Shown here in pieces: positions 21,095 through 32,015 of a stretch of DNA of 64,000 nucleotides. The translations under genes and the position numbers were made by a program. The stretch's first letter is position 1. The number at the start of each line of letters is the position of its first letter. The notes beneath the pieces were generated by a model that saw only the letters and a program-made list of their open reading frames with translations, had not been told where the DNA came from and did no database searches. Origin of the DNA: Smallanthus sonchifolius (lineage: Eukaryota > Streptophyta > Magnoliopsida > Asterales > Asteraceae); NCBI GenBank assembly GCA_023525975.1, contig CM042046.1:40021501-40085500 (forward strand). The letters run 5' to 3'.

Positions 21095-21598
21095 TCAGCA
21101 AAATCCCATATTAAAATGTCCATGACTGTTGTTACTACAAGTATTCTCTTTATGTAGTGACGCAGGATAAAGGTGATGAATGTTATTATCTTCTGGTGGT
21201 ATGATGATAATCTCCTTGGGATCATTCTTCTTAATAAAACATAACCATTTCAATTTCAATAGTTTCTATCCAAAAGGTAAACAATTATTAAATCAAATTA
21301 AAACTTCGGCTCAATTATGGATAAACAAAAATATTAAACTCACTTTATAAATTGTAAGTCTTTATTCATGCATGATCCAGTTTGTCTTAATTCCCTTAAG
21401 CCCTTTTCTCGTGTAAAAAACCAAAGCTTTCTTGGTCCCAACTGTTATATTCCAGTCAGATTTTGACTTAATGGGTTCATCAGATCCGGTTACTTTCCAA
21501 TACATGTTTCCTGTGATACGTTTTGGTCCCGTTTGGGTATTTCCTATCTCTTGGTGTGAAAAGTAAAATTCCTTAGTTCCAAACATAGCCATTTCCAA
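21095..21598 (-). pseudogene. Captured NAC transcription factor fragment, two exons
   Basis: Exon 21598-21344 carries NAC subdomains C and D: KEFYFSHQEIGNTQTGPKR, TGNMYWKVTGSDEPI, TVGTKKALVFYTRKGLKG and KTNWIMHE. The next codon, normally Tyr of HEYRL, is TAA, followed by in-frame Arg-Leu and a GTGAGT donor. The next exon (21265-21095, acceptor GGATAG) gives KWLCFIKKND, equivalent to the WVLCRIYKKN motif but one residue shorter, then a short tail ending at TGA. Subdomains A and B (PPGFRFHPTDEEL) are absent. Premature stop and missing N-terminus mean no functional DNA-binding protein. Confidence 0.85.
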
Positions 21599-21851
21599 AC
21601 GATATCAAACACATTTAATTGAAAGAAACCTAAATAAAAAGATTAACATGTACTTGCAATCCACTTGACCTGTTCTCTCTTTTGCGAATTTTTTATTTTG
21701 AAATAAAACACAACCCAAATATCAAATCTCGGCCCATTCATAAGTTAATGGGAGAGATATTGCCACCTCTAAGCACACATGTACATTTCGAAGCTTACCG
21801 AGGTCAACGAAAGTTAAAATCTTCACAGTTCAAAAGCAAAAATAGTGTTAC

Positions 21852-21971
21852 CTAGGGTAAAAAGGTTGGATTTACTGGCGCAATCAAGGTTTTTGAAGGC
21901 AGAATCTTAACAGGATAGTACCCGAGCATAGTTCCACCAAGAGTCAATGCTTTCCTTGCACCTTCAGCAAG
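21852..21971 (-). pseudogene. Captured RRM exon of a PABP-interacting (CID8-13 type) protein
   Basis: The minus strand encodes AEGARKALTLGGTMLGYYPV followed by KILPSKTLIAPVNPTFLP, nearly identical to the RRM segment of plant CID8-CID13 proteins (GTMLGYYPVRVLPSKTAIAPVNPTFLPR). The exon ends at a GGTAAC donor, but the last codons read CCC TAG, so the Arg of FLPR is lost through a one-base change. The PAM2 motif that binds poly(A)-binding protein and the second RRM are not present. Confidence 0.85.
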
Positions 21972-22254
21972 CAGATTAAAGAAGATAAAACATCACTAAA
22001 GAACCAAAATTTATTAATATTTACACAATATTAAAGGTTAAATTCAAATACCCTCATCACTAAATTCTACAAATGCAAAATGAAGAACCGATTTAGTTAC
22101 CTAAATCCATAATACAACACCTTAGTATCATTATAACCTCTCCAATTTAACCTTTCGTGCTATAGAAAAAATTCTTGAAACTAAAGCTTACCAAGATATG
22201 AAGATAAATGCCGTAGATGATCCAATTCCTTTAAATTCTTCTGCTCATTTAATT

Positions 22255-22520
22255 TAATCTATTATATGCATAATAATTTCAGATTCAATCCTTACATAAT
22301 TTCATTTACTTAAAATCTATATCAACAATGAATTCATGAGACGAATATGCTTACCAACCTATGAAAAATGCATAATATTTTTAATCTATTATATGCATAA
22401 TAATAAATTCAATCAATTATATGCATAATATTTTCAGATTCAAACCTTAAATAATTTCATTTACTTAGAATCCATATCAACAATGAAATCATGAGATGAA
22501 TATGCTTACTAAACTATGAA
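22255..22520. repeat. Local tandem duplication inside the capture element
   Basis: TTAATCTATTATATGCATAA with CAACAATGAATTCATGAGAC and ATATGCTTAC recurs about 130-150 bp later as TCAATTATATGCATAATATT with CAACAATGAAATCATGAGAT and ATATGCTTAC. It is AT-rich and non-coding, probably duplicated intron or filler sequence. Confidence 0.6.
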
Positions 22521-22594
22521 ATATGGTGGCTACTGTTGAATGATATCCCTTGTGGTAGATAATAATCTTCAAACCATATGCCCTTTTTATGATT

Positions 22595-22880
22595 TTAACC
22601 AAATATATTCACAATCTCATTTGATTTAGATCTTTGATGCCTTAGTTTGCTTAGAAACCTTCTGAACATAGAGTTTTTAGGTTGAAATTGCTCACCAAAT
22701 TGAAGAAGGTTCCTGATGAACTCCTCCTTCTGGGCTAAATCTGTTATACAATCATATACCCATCTTCTTATCTTTTCATGACTTGAAAATATCATAATCA
22801 TTGGGGCTTTTGGATGTAATTGCTTACCAAATCTTATAAGACAAATTTCTATTTGAAAGCTCCTAATGTCTTCTTCTTTT
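22595..22880 (-). pseudogene. Unidentified ORF, possibly another captured exon
   Basis: An open minus-strand frame of about 95 codons runs from 22880 to 22595, including SSHEKIRRWVYDCITDLAQK and RNLLQFGEQFQPKN. I do not recognise it. It shows an internal two-fold resemblance (IRFGKQLHPKAPM against LQFGEQFQPKNSM), and GGTAAGCAATTAC and GGTGAGCAATTTC are candidate splice donors at equivalent places. Its strand and position between the PLATZ and CID pieces suggest a further captured fragment, but it could be non-coding. Confidence 0.3.
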
Positions 22881-23022
22881 CTTCAATTTAACCTAATGTA
22901 ACTAAAACTCTTTTAATACTGCTTCTTAAATACTTAAACCTTGAAATGACCAAACTGTAAACACAATAACCATAAAATCACAAATTGAGCTCAGATCATA
23001 TGAGGAAAGCAGAAAAAGTTAC

Positions 23023-23436
23023 CTGAACAACACCGGGCTAAAGACTGACTCCAACAGCGAGGTTGGCCAAGGAATTACGACTGTTAGTGCTGTAAGAATC
23101 CTCTGAATTCCAAACCGCCGTCATCAAGTCCTTCTCCGACGAAATCATCACAAATACTCCGACGTTCCAGCAATCTGCGCCGATAAGAATCACAAAATCA
23201 ACTATTGTTTCGTGTAATTTAGTACCAAAATCGGAATTTATCATCATGATCCTTGAACTTACCTTGCATTCAAGTGACCGGAATCGGAAGTAATCCAGAA
23301 GGCTACGATCACAAACTTCACAGGTGTTTATAACACCTTTTGCCGTAGTCGTTTGTTCAGGAACTCAACCTTCGCACTGTTGATTACGTAAGTCTGAACT
23401 GAATTGATGTCTAGGTGTTTCTGAATTTCAGAAATC
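23023..23436 (-). pseudogene. Captured PLATZ transcription factor, two exons
   Basis: Exon 23436-23263 begins ISEIQKHLDINSVQTYVINS, continues AKVEFLNKRL, then after a frameshift NTCEVCDRSLLDYFRFRSLE, ending at a GTAAG donor. These are hallmark words of plant PLATZ zinc-binding proteins (VQTYIINSAKVVFLNERPQ; NTCEICERSLLDSFRFCSLGCK). Cys and Gly of CSLGCK are changed to Arg and Glu, so a zinc ligand is lost. The next exon (23174-23023, acceptor GCGCAG) starts IAGTSEYL and later, out of frame, NSEDSYSTNS, matching the SDSEDSYSS region. The first PLATZ exon is missing. Clearly non-functional. Confidence 0.85.
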
Positions 23437-23698
23437 CTACACTTTTTTATGGAGAACATTTTGGTTGTGTTTCATATATCTAACCTCCGATAGTGGTGAG
23501 GATATATGTGTCGGAAGAAAGGAAACGGGAGGAAGGATTAGGTTAGGTGAATAGATTTGGGGCGGACGTATGTGAGAGGAAGGGGAGTGGGGAAGGGGAT
23601 GACGGTTACCTAGACGTGGGGGGAGGGAGAGGTCAATCCGTGTGATAGGGAGAGACGATCCGTGTGATATTGGATGATAAAGAAGCAACTCCCTAAAC

Positions 23699-23817
23699 CT
23701 GATCCTACGGTAGGGAGGATTAATCCTCTACAGCTACGGCCCACAGGATCAAAGTAGCGGTTATAATTAACACGGTTAGGATTAATCCTGAAATGATCCT
23801 ACGGCTCACGGGATCAG
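23699..23817. repeat. Short palindromic element
   Basis: Left CTGATCCTACGG..GGATTAATCC and right GGATTAATCC..CCTACGG..GGATCAG form inverted ends over 119 bp; GATCCTACGG also recurs directly near both ends. It may be a tiny MITE or part of the structured end of the capture element. No duplication was seen. Confidence 0.45.
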
Positions 23818-23929
23818 TTTCTCTATTCGTTGTCAATAATAAGGGGAAATTAAATTATGGCAGCCAATCATGCCAAATAATTTGGAATTAAAATCTTCAG
23901 CAGATTTACTGGGGGACGAGGCATAGCCT

Positions 23930-24500
23930 TTGTGGCGGCTATAACCATACGCAAGCATGTCACGAGAGGAATTCCATAGGGCACATCTTCAAGAGGATGG
24001 TTCGTATATGGTTTGTATTTTATTTAGTTGCTTATGTTTTTGGATCTATTTAGTTTCTGACAATAACTGAGTAGATTGATATATTAGTTATTTTAAACAG
24101 TTTATTTGGTGTTTTGAGTTTACTTGTTTTACGATCTTGTTCGGTTGATGACAAAACCTAGTATCAGGGTTGGGTGACTAAAGGGGGTAACTTGGTATTC
24201 ATAAATTAGATGATTGAATTATACTGGTTTGTGACGGAACTGGTTGTATAGGTTGCTGACAACAATTTGTTTTCAATTATTATTTTAACTAATTTTTCAA
24301 CACTATGTCTATGTGATGTCTATTTAAACAACTGAGTTTTGCATGAAACCTAGAACTTGAAGTTTGAAGGAGGTTGCTTCTTTTTAATTTGAATTTTAAT
24401 CAAAAGACTTTACTAAACCAAACCAATTTATTCCTCCCACCAATTCCTCGCGTAGACGACTTGACTTTCCACTATCTATTTAATTCTTTATTTTTTGACC
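23930..24500 (+). repeat. Fragment of the ~1.1-kb LTR family
   Basis: GATGGTTCGTATATGGTTTG, CAAAACCTAGTATCAGGGTT and GTCTATGTGATGTCTATTTA parallel 7045-7400 of the first solo LTR. The start is missing and the end (TTTTTTGACCGACCAAACGG) is aberrant. It abuts and truncates the receptor-kinase relic at about 24505. Confidence 0.6.
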
Positions 24501-24504
24501 GACC

Positions 24505-26140
24505 AAACGGCATCGATCAATGACGAGTCGAGCCTTTTGATTGCAACAATGGTTGTAGCGTTGTCTATAGACCCGTTGTACACCTTACCAAACCCTCCGT
24601 TGCCTATGACGAAACTCTCATTGAATTCATCTGTTGCTGCTTTCACTTCTGTAAGTGAAAAACGACGGCATCGTTGTGATTGCAGTGATGAATGGGTTGA
24701 CACGTTCTGTTTATCGACTCAGCTTGAAGACTTCCAAACTGTTCAAATAAGCATCCAGATATAGTTAAGAGAGATTACTAGGGTGCATCGCTAGCCACAA
24801 ATCTTGTTTACTTCGGCTACCATCTGGGTCATTGACAAGCACAATGTAATCCTTGAATACATGATAACCACTACGATGAGTCCAGGAGAATAGATCGCCT
24901 CATCCTCAGCAGTTTGCCTATTAAAGAAGATCAAAAAAAAAAACTGACCTTCTTTTGTGTATTGTGGTAGGGTGTTGCAAAAATGGAGTCGGAGTATTTA
25001 ATAAAACCCAGAATCAACAGGAAGTGTCCAACTTAGATTGTACTTGTCAGACTGTTTACCCATACTCCTTTGAGTTTGATAAACCAACTCAGGTGCGGTA
25101 TAATTGGGCACCTCTTTGGTATACATGATCGGTTTATCATAAACAGGTGCTAACCCAGTTGAATTTCCATGTAGATAGTTCTCATCTTCATCCCATGACC
25201 GGTACATACCTGTATCGTTGTCAGCGGCTATACGTCCCCCACCCTTGTTTAGCCTGTAAATATTTTCAAGAGCCGTGCCGTTATCAATGATGGGTCCTGT
25301 ATACTGAGCCGCCCCGTTATCAATGATATGGGGTCCTGCATGCATATCAACGTATTTCGGTGTGTGAGCATTAAAATACAGATTTTCAGGCATTGAAACG
25401 ATTTCAATACCATTGATGAAGGCGTAGGAGTTGGGTGAGGGTGTAAAGGAAACATTTAGGATTTGTGTATCTTTTACATGGATGAGTAATTCTTTGACTA
25501 CTTGTGCATCGGTGGTCCTGGTTCTACTTCTAAGAAACGAGAGGGTTAGGAAAGCGCTGAAGTTGATTAAAAGAGTGTAGCCATTGGATGATACAGAGAA
25601 GAAAGATTGTTTGGTGTCGAGGTCGGAGTAGGTGGCTGATATGGGTCAACGACCCTAACTCATGCAGTCAACTGCACACTTCCATTTACTGAAATCATGC
25701 ACTCACGTTTCCCATTTTTGCACGTTTCTATTTTCGTTTGAATTAGCTTGCATTCACGTTTCCATGTTCCCAAGTACAATTGCATTTTGTATTTCCATTC
25801 CTTGTTGCATTGTTATTTATAGTTGTTCCATGAATGAATTAAGAGAAGAAAAATTGCAGTAAAATTAGTCTTGTTTCTTTTATCTAATTCTTAGAGGTTC
25901 ACCCACTCACGGGTTCTATCAGTGGCGGGATAGAAATGTAATCGGAGGAATTTGGGGCCTTGGGAGACCGGAAATGTGTATGTAAATGAAGAAGTTTTAA
26001 AAACCCGAGCGGTGGAGTAAGGGAGTTGGGGTAGTGATGCATCTAGGTGGTCCGGGGTAGATGAGAAGATGGTACGGATGTTTGAAGGCACGATGTTGGA
26101 ATGCTCATCACCGTCCCTTCTTAATCAACATTGGCTCCTT
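24505..26140 (-). pseudogene. CrRLK1L (FERONIA-like) receptor kinase, broken
   Basis: Reading the minus strand from 26140: SLPQLPYSTARVF, FTYTFPVSQGPKFLRLHFYP (first malectin-like domain), then a 285-bp solo LTR, then YSDLDTKQSFFSV, NSYAFINGIEIVSMPENLYF, NIYRLNKGGGRI, NDTGMYRSWDEDENYL and YNLSWTLPVDSGFY. A stop follows. Second-malectin words persist at 24940-24710 (YHVFKDYIVLVNDPDGSRSK, QDLWLAMHP, LNSLEVFKLSR) with stops, and the kinase start lies at 24703-24505 (FSLTEVKAATDEFNESFVIG, GNGGFGKVY, VAIKRL). The intervening transmembrane segment and the rest of the kinase are deleted. Intact members are about 850-900 residues, usually from one exon, which agrees with the absence of introns. Confidence 0.85.
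25637..25921. mobile_element. 285-bp solo LTR inside the receptor-kinase relic
   Basis: TGATATGGGTCAACGACC..CACGGGTTCTATCA (TG..CA) is flanked by a perfect 5-bp duplication GTGGC (25632-25636 and 25922-25926). It splits the malectin domain between FYPA and YSDLD; the host reading frame is the expected one on both sides. No interior or second LTR is present. Confidence 0.8.
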
Positions 26141-27273
26141 TGTGATTTGTGAAAAATAAGCAAGCAGGAAAAAGTCTTCAAGATGTGCATGTGGGAATAC
26201 TTTTCTTTATTTAATTTTCTTATTTTCATTTTCACCCTCATACTATATATAAAATACGCTTTTAACCCGTTTAATTATCTAATAATTTCATTTTTCTTTA
26301 ATAATTTTTGTTCGTTAACGTTTTCGAACAAAGCGAGTGCGCGACTGTTTTTTTTTGTCAACGTTCTGATATAATTATTTTCGAGTTAATTTTTTTACTA
26401 TCGTGGCCTATAGCGCTTGTCGTTACCGTTGTGATACCGTGCTGAAACGAACCTTTTATGAGCGACCAATATAATTGCCGGTATTGGTATTATCGGAATC
26501 GGTTTTAGTCTTCGCTTTTATGGTTTTCGATGACCCGGACTTTTTCCCTTTTTTATTATTTACTTTTAGGTTTCTTTTTTATTAACACTTATTTTTAACG
26601 TATTAGATAGGAATTTTCCATTTATTAACATTTTATTTGCATGTTTGTCTCCCCACTGATGGACAATCTACAATCAGTAGTTTTGATTTTTGACCTCTTC
26701 TAATTTGGAATTTTCCATTTCTTTCAATATATTAGACACGGATTTCTAACTTATTGGAGAGTATGGACATCTACTTTTAATGAAGATGATTGTAATAATT
26801 AGGATTTGGGTCTACTAAGCACCAAATTTAATTGTGTGACAAATAACGATTGTTAAAAACATGCTTTAATATTACAATGACAAAAACTGTCTATAGGTAG
26901 TGTTATTATTTAAGAGTTATGAATTAATGGCCCCTTCTTATCGATGATCCAAGAACTTGTATTTGACACAAAGTAAAAATATATTGCAAATGATCGTGTG
27001 TTGAATTACACACACTTGGGTTTTTAACCCTAGAATTCTAAGGGATACGTCGATCCATGCCTACAACCGTATTTCCAGTTTACAACTTACAAACTTGACA
27101 CTTTAACCCATCTAACTTAACACAAATACATTTTTGACTCAAACACACACTTTAAGCTATTTACAACTTTGACCTATTAACTTTAACTGAACTTGGATTG
27201 AGCAACTAGGTTAACATGAATTAGTGGTCCTCATGCACTTCAAGTTTGCAACTTGTAGGAGGGGTAGACCATG
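26141..27273. other. Intergenic AT-rich stretch, no gene seen
   Basis: No coding pattern or clear element ends. 26320-26540 carries GC-richer words (ACCGTTGTGATACCG, GGTATTGGTATTATCGGAAT) of the same style as sequence near 49600-49670 and 63170-63330, suggesting a shared dispersed repeat. TACAA at 27274-27278 is the target duplication of the next element. Confidence 0.4.
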
Positions 27274-27657
27274 TACAATGTAATTCAATAAACCAGAGAT
27301 CAAAATTCAATCACCAAACGATTATTCCTTTTATTAACCAACTTGATTACAAGAAATTGAAAGATGAAAATGGATTACAAAAAACAAAATGAACAAGATC
27401 CGAACAACTAAGACCTAATATACTGCTAATCACCCATCTTGTTAACTAACATTAACAACCACTAATCTTGACTAGCAAATGAACAATTAACACCTTCAAC
27501 TATCAAAGAATGACAAACTACACCCTTAACTTTCTGATTGAGACTAAACAACAGCTTTACACCCCTTGACTTTATTGTTGACCATTACCATTTGACTTTA
27601 AAGCATTACCAAATAACAATCTCCACCTTAAAACCAAATGAACCATGACTTTAAGAT

Positions 27658-30657
27658 TTAACCAATGCCCAAAGACTTCACACAAAAGTCAAACTTTGAA
27701 CCAGGCAATGATTTGGTAAACATGTTTGCAGAGTTTTCTTTTGTACATACTTGCTCAACCATTGCTTCCTTAGAGTTTACCACGTCTCTAATAAAATGAA
27801 GCTTCACATTGATGTGTTTGGTTCTCTCATGGAACACACTATTCTTTGATAATTGCACAGCTCCTTGATTATCACATAAAATAACAGTTTTAGCAATATT
27901 CAGACCCAACTCAACACCAATACTCTTTAGCCATAAAGCTTCTTTCACAGCCTCTGTGAGAGCTATGTACTCTGCCTCTGTGGTGGATAAGGCTACTACA
28001 TGTTGTAATGTAGCCTTCCAACTCACCAAATTCCTCATAAACCTGAATGCATAACCGGTAATAGACCTTCCCATATCCAAATCTTTGGCATAGTCAGAGT
28101 CTACAAACCCAAGTATCCTTTTATCATTAACTGAATCATGTCTGTAAATCCGTCCATACCCTCTTGTACCATTCAAGTATCTCAAAATCCATTTAACTGC
28201 ATTCCAATAATTCTTTCCTGGAGTAGAAAGATATCTGCTAACTAGACTGACACTATAACCAATATCAAGCCTAGTGCAAACCATTAGATACATGAGACTA
28301 CCCACTACATTAGCATAAGGTACCTTCTCCATATAAGCTTTTTCAATATCATTTACTAGACAGCCCCCGTTAGACAGTTTAAAATGTTGAGCTAGAGGAG
28401 TCTTGACTGGTTTACATCCATCCATGCCATAATTATTCAACACTTTCATTGGATAGGAACTTTGAGAAACCTTTAATTCCCTCTGACTTCTATTTCTGGA
28501 TATCTCCATTTCTATTATTTTCTTTGCCTCACCTAACTGTTTCATATCAAATTCACTTATGAGAAGCAGTTTGGTATTTTCCACCTCAACCTTTTCACCA
28601 CAAGCTATTAACATATCATCTACATAAAGCAACAGATACACATACTTTCTGTCTTCATACTCTCTAAAATAAACATAGTTATCATAACTGCTTCTCTTAA
28701 AGTCATGAGATAACATCTAGTCATCAAATCTCCTGTACCACTGCCTGGGTGACTGTTTTAGGCCATACAATGATCTCTGAAGCAGACAAACTTTATCTTC
28801 CTGACCTTTCAGTTCAAACCCTTTAGGTTAAGACATGTAAATCTGCTCATCAAGATAACCATGTAAAAAAGGTGTCTTTACATCCAACTGTTCCAGTTCC
28901 ATATCAAAAGCAGCTACCACAGACAACAAGATCCTGATTGAGGTGTGTTTAACAACTGGAGAAAAGATTTTTGTATAGTCTACTCCTTCTCTTTGAGTAA
29001 ACCCTTTAGCAACTAGTCTTGCATTATATCCTTGGCAATGCCTTCCTTCACCTTGAATATCCACTTACAAGACACCAACTTTTGAGTATTAGGTTTATCC
29101 ACCAACTCCCAAGTACCATTCTTGTTAAATGATTCCATTTCCTCAATCAAAGCCTGTTGCCACTTGTCTTTATCACATGAACTCACTGCTTCTTCAAATG
29201 TCAAAGGTTCATTGACACTTTCTTATTCTGCAGCCATAAAAGCCACTGCAGATATATTTTCATCTGATCTATACCTCAGGGGTGGTACCACATTCCTTCT
29301 AGGCCTATCCTTGGCCAAACTGTACCCTGGTAGACTACTACATTCCTCAACTTCTTGATTTCCTGAACTTGATGCAACAGGCTCCACCTCAATTTAAACA
29401 TCATCCCCTCGATAGGTCAGCTACCTTTGAATCCTTCCCAATTATATCTTTATAGAAAAAATTCTCTTTGAAGGTAACATCCTTACTCACAATTACCTTG
29501 GGATTTTCCACCCTCCACAACCTATATCCCTTAACTCCTTCAGGGTAACCCAAGAACATACACTTCTGGGCTCTAGGTTCTAATTTACCTTGACTTACAT
29601 GAGCATAAACCACTGAACCAAATACTTTCAAGTTACTATAATCAACTTGTCTACCTGACCTTACCTCCATGGGTGTCTTCTTATCTAAGGCATTAGATGG
29701 TGATCTGTTTATGACATAAGCAACTGTGCATACTACTTCTGTCCAATACCTTTTTGGTAATCCAAAATTAGTCAACATGCATCTGACTCTTTCAAGTAAG
29801 GTCCTATTCATTCTTTCCACTAAGCCATTTTGTTGTGGAGTTCCAAGGACAGTCAAGTGCCTACTAATTCCTTGATCTTTGCAGTATCTATTAAACTCTC
29901 CACTATAAAACTCCATCCCATTATCAAACATCAATTTCTTCACATTTCTATCAGATTGTCTTTCCACTAAACTCTTCTATTCTTTGAACTTGCCAAAGGC
30001 TTCATACTTTACCTTTATTGTATACACCCAAACTCTTCTGGAATAGTCATCAATGATTGATAGAAAGTAACTGGCCCCACCCAGTGATACTGTTTTAGAA
30101 GGTCCCCACAAATCTGTGTGCACATAATCTAATAAGCCCTTAGTTGAATGTACACTTCTGCCAAACTTGACTCTATGAGATTTGCCTAATATACAATTCT
30201 CACAGAACCCTATGTCATAGTTCTTGAGACCAGGCAACAAACCCTGCTTATTTAACTCCACAATTACACTTTGGCTAATACGACCCAGCCTTTGGTGCCA
30301 TAATAAAGCACCATCTTCTTGTTCTTTTGTTACCAATGAGACATTACTGATAACTTCACCATCTAAGAAGTAAGTATTATTATCTTTCCTGGTTCCAGAA
30401 AACATAAAGATGGACCCCTTAATTACCCTAGCCTTTCCATTCCTTAGACTGACATGACACCCTGCCCTTTCAAAGGTTCCCATGGACGCTAATGATCTCT
30501 TTAACTCAGGAACATACCTGACTTCTTGAAGACACATTTCAGTACCAATGTCAAGCCAGAAGTTAACAGACCCTACTCCTTTGATCTTGCAAGCCCTATC
30601 ATCTCCCAATTTGACTGAACCAAGCTCTTGTAGGTTTAATCCTGAGAAAACCTCTTT
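27658..30657 (-). pseudogene. Copia pol: protease tail, integrase, RT and RNase H
   Basis: Going down the minus strand: the pre-integrase domain (LWHQRLGRISQSV, CENCILGKSHRVKFG), integrase core (LDYVHTDLWGPSKT; KLMFDNGMEFYSGEF; GTPQQNGLVERMNRTLLERV, giving the D-D-E residues), reverse transcriptase (KWQQALIEEMES; YNARLVAKGFTQREGVDY; DVKTPFLHGYLDE; YVYLLLYVDDMLIA), then RNase H (GFVDSDYAKDLD; STTEAEYIALTEAVKEA; FTKSLP). Damage: a stop after FGKFKE near 29975, a Gln-to-TAA change near 28828, a stop near 28718, and frameshifts near 29210-29400 and 29040. All domains are recognisable, but no continuous polyprotein could be made. Confidence 0.9.
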
Positions 30658-31849
30658 AATTGTGTGACACCCAGCATTTCAGGTCAATATCTATATTTCA
30701 TAAATACACGTTCATACTTATTATTTCCTGATATTTTATTTTGACTAAGTATTGTCAAGGAGGCAAAGGAACTTATATCATGTTTAGTAATTTTTAAGAA
30801 TTACTAGGAAATAAACAATTATAACCCGCAAGGTATGGTCGTTGGTGATTAACAAGAATTTTATTCCAGTAAATCCTAGAGACACACTTTAATGTAAAAA
30901 CATAAATATTGGTGATTAAACTTTAAAAGTGACATAAAAATATATATGACGCGGTCTTAAGTTATTTTTATGTGTATACATATATATTATGGTTAGAATA
31001 ATAACTAAGTCGGGTTTAACTAGTAAACTATTGAGACTAGTCAAACAACACAAAAATATATAAAATAATTGACCGTTAAAAATTCTACACCGGGTATTAA
31101 ATCACGGGATCACCTACCGGGTTGACACCATCTAAAAATCTATCTAACCAACACTTAGATTTTAAATAACATTTGGCATAAGTCTTCCACCCCCTGCAAT
31201 TCTCTCGGCCGAATGGAATTGTGGGTCCACCCCACATTCAAATTTCCACACCACTTGATTTTGTATGCGACAACACACTACCATCCCATTCCTTACTTCC
31301 TTTCTATATTAGATAAGGACATATATACAATCTTTCACCATTCCTGCAGAAAGAAGTCAAGCAATCAAACCAAATATTCTTGTTCTTTCTCACGGCTCCA
31401 TAACAACCACAATTTTCTTTCTTTTTCTCCTACCTTCCTACGGCCACAACAATTCCTTCACTGCTTTCTTCTCTTTTTGCCTCACGAAAACAATACTAGC
31501 ATAATCACCCTCATGCCTTTACAACGTTTAAGGCAAACTTAGTGAAGAATCAAGAGAAGGTTGCAAGCTTTCAAAAGCAACAAATGATCTTGGAGTATCT
31601 TCAAAGCATTCAAGTTTCATTAATCTACTCATTTTAGTGTCTACCCTAGCTTGTCTAGTGGTAAAAATTCTTATCCTTTTCAACTTTATATTTCATATTA
31701 CCTTCTTGAATCGTAGCTAAACATACAGTTTATTTGAACGTAAGTAAAATAACCAGAAAACTGTGTCGAATTCAAGATTTAAAACATGAATATACGCGTA
31801 TATGTATGAATAAAGTTTTGAAACTGATTCTGTCAATTTAAAATTTCAG

Positions 31850-32015
31850 TAATCGAAACTAGGAGTTTCGATACCTATTTGCTCAATCGAAACTAGGTAG
31901 TTTCGATACCTATTACTCAATCGAAACTAGGTAGTTTCGATACCTATTTTGCTCAATCGAAACTAGGAAGTTTCGACATCTGTTCTGTTCAAATCAAAAC
32001 TAAGAAAGTTTCGAT
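31850..32015 (+). repeat. Array of perfect short palindromes in the LTR
   Basis: ATCGAAACTAGGTAGTTTCGAT-type units, each a self-complementary hairpin, repeat four to five times with spacers TACCTATTTGCTCA. The 3' LTR (40210-40350) has one unit fewer, which explains most of the 21-bp length difference between the LTRs. The copy-number change is typical of slippage or recombination. Confidence 0.85.

Larger units (their letters stand above)
20094..23850 (-). mobile_element. Probable Helitron carrying fragments of at least five genes
   Basis: At the low-coordinate edge the minus strand ends AAGCGCCCCGGGTATAAAAC followed by CTAG and then T (CTAG is 20097-20094). This is the form of a plant Helitron 3' terminus: GC-rich hairpin region, short spacer, CTRR, T flank; only one arm of the hairpin is well preserved. 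Upstream on the same strand lie exon-like pieces of PLATZ, an unidentified ORF, CID-type RRM, NAC, BTB and FKBP genes, several with matching splice signals. Same-strand arrays of unrelated gene pieces are characteristic of plant Helitrons. The 5' TC end was not located; it should lie between 23440 and 23900. A Pack-MULE is the alternative, but I found no long inverted ends. Confidence 0.6.

Noticed and set aside
20094..23850. Pack-MULE instead of Helitron
   Set aside because: I compared the regions just inside both edges for long inverted repeats and found none, whereas a CTAG-type end is present. Not fully excluded, because the 5' boundary is unknown.
31213..31542. 109-codon ORF present in both LTRs (also 39574-39903)
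   Set aside because: LTRs are copied from one template, so identity is not evidence of selection. It lies in the expected untranslated leader and has low-complexity Pro/His/Phe composition.
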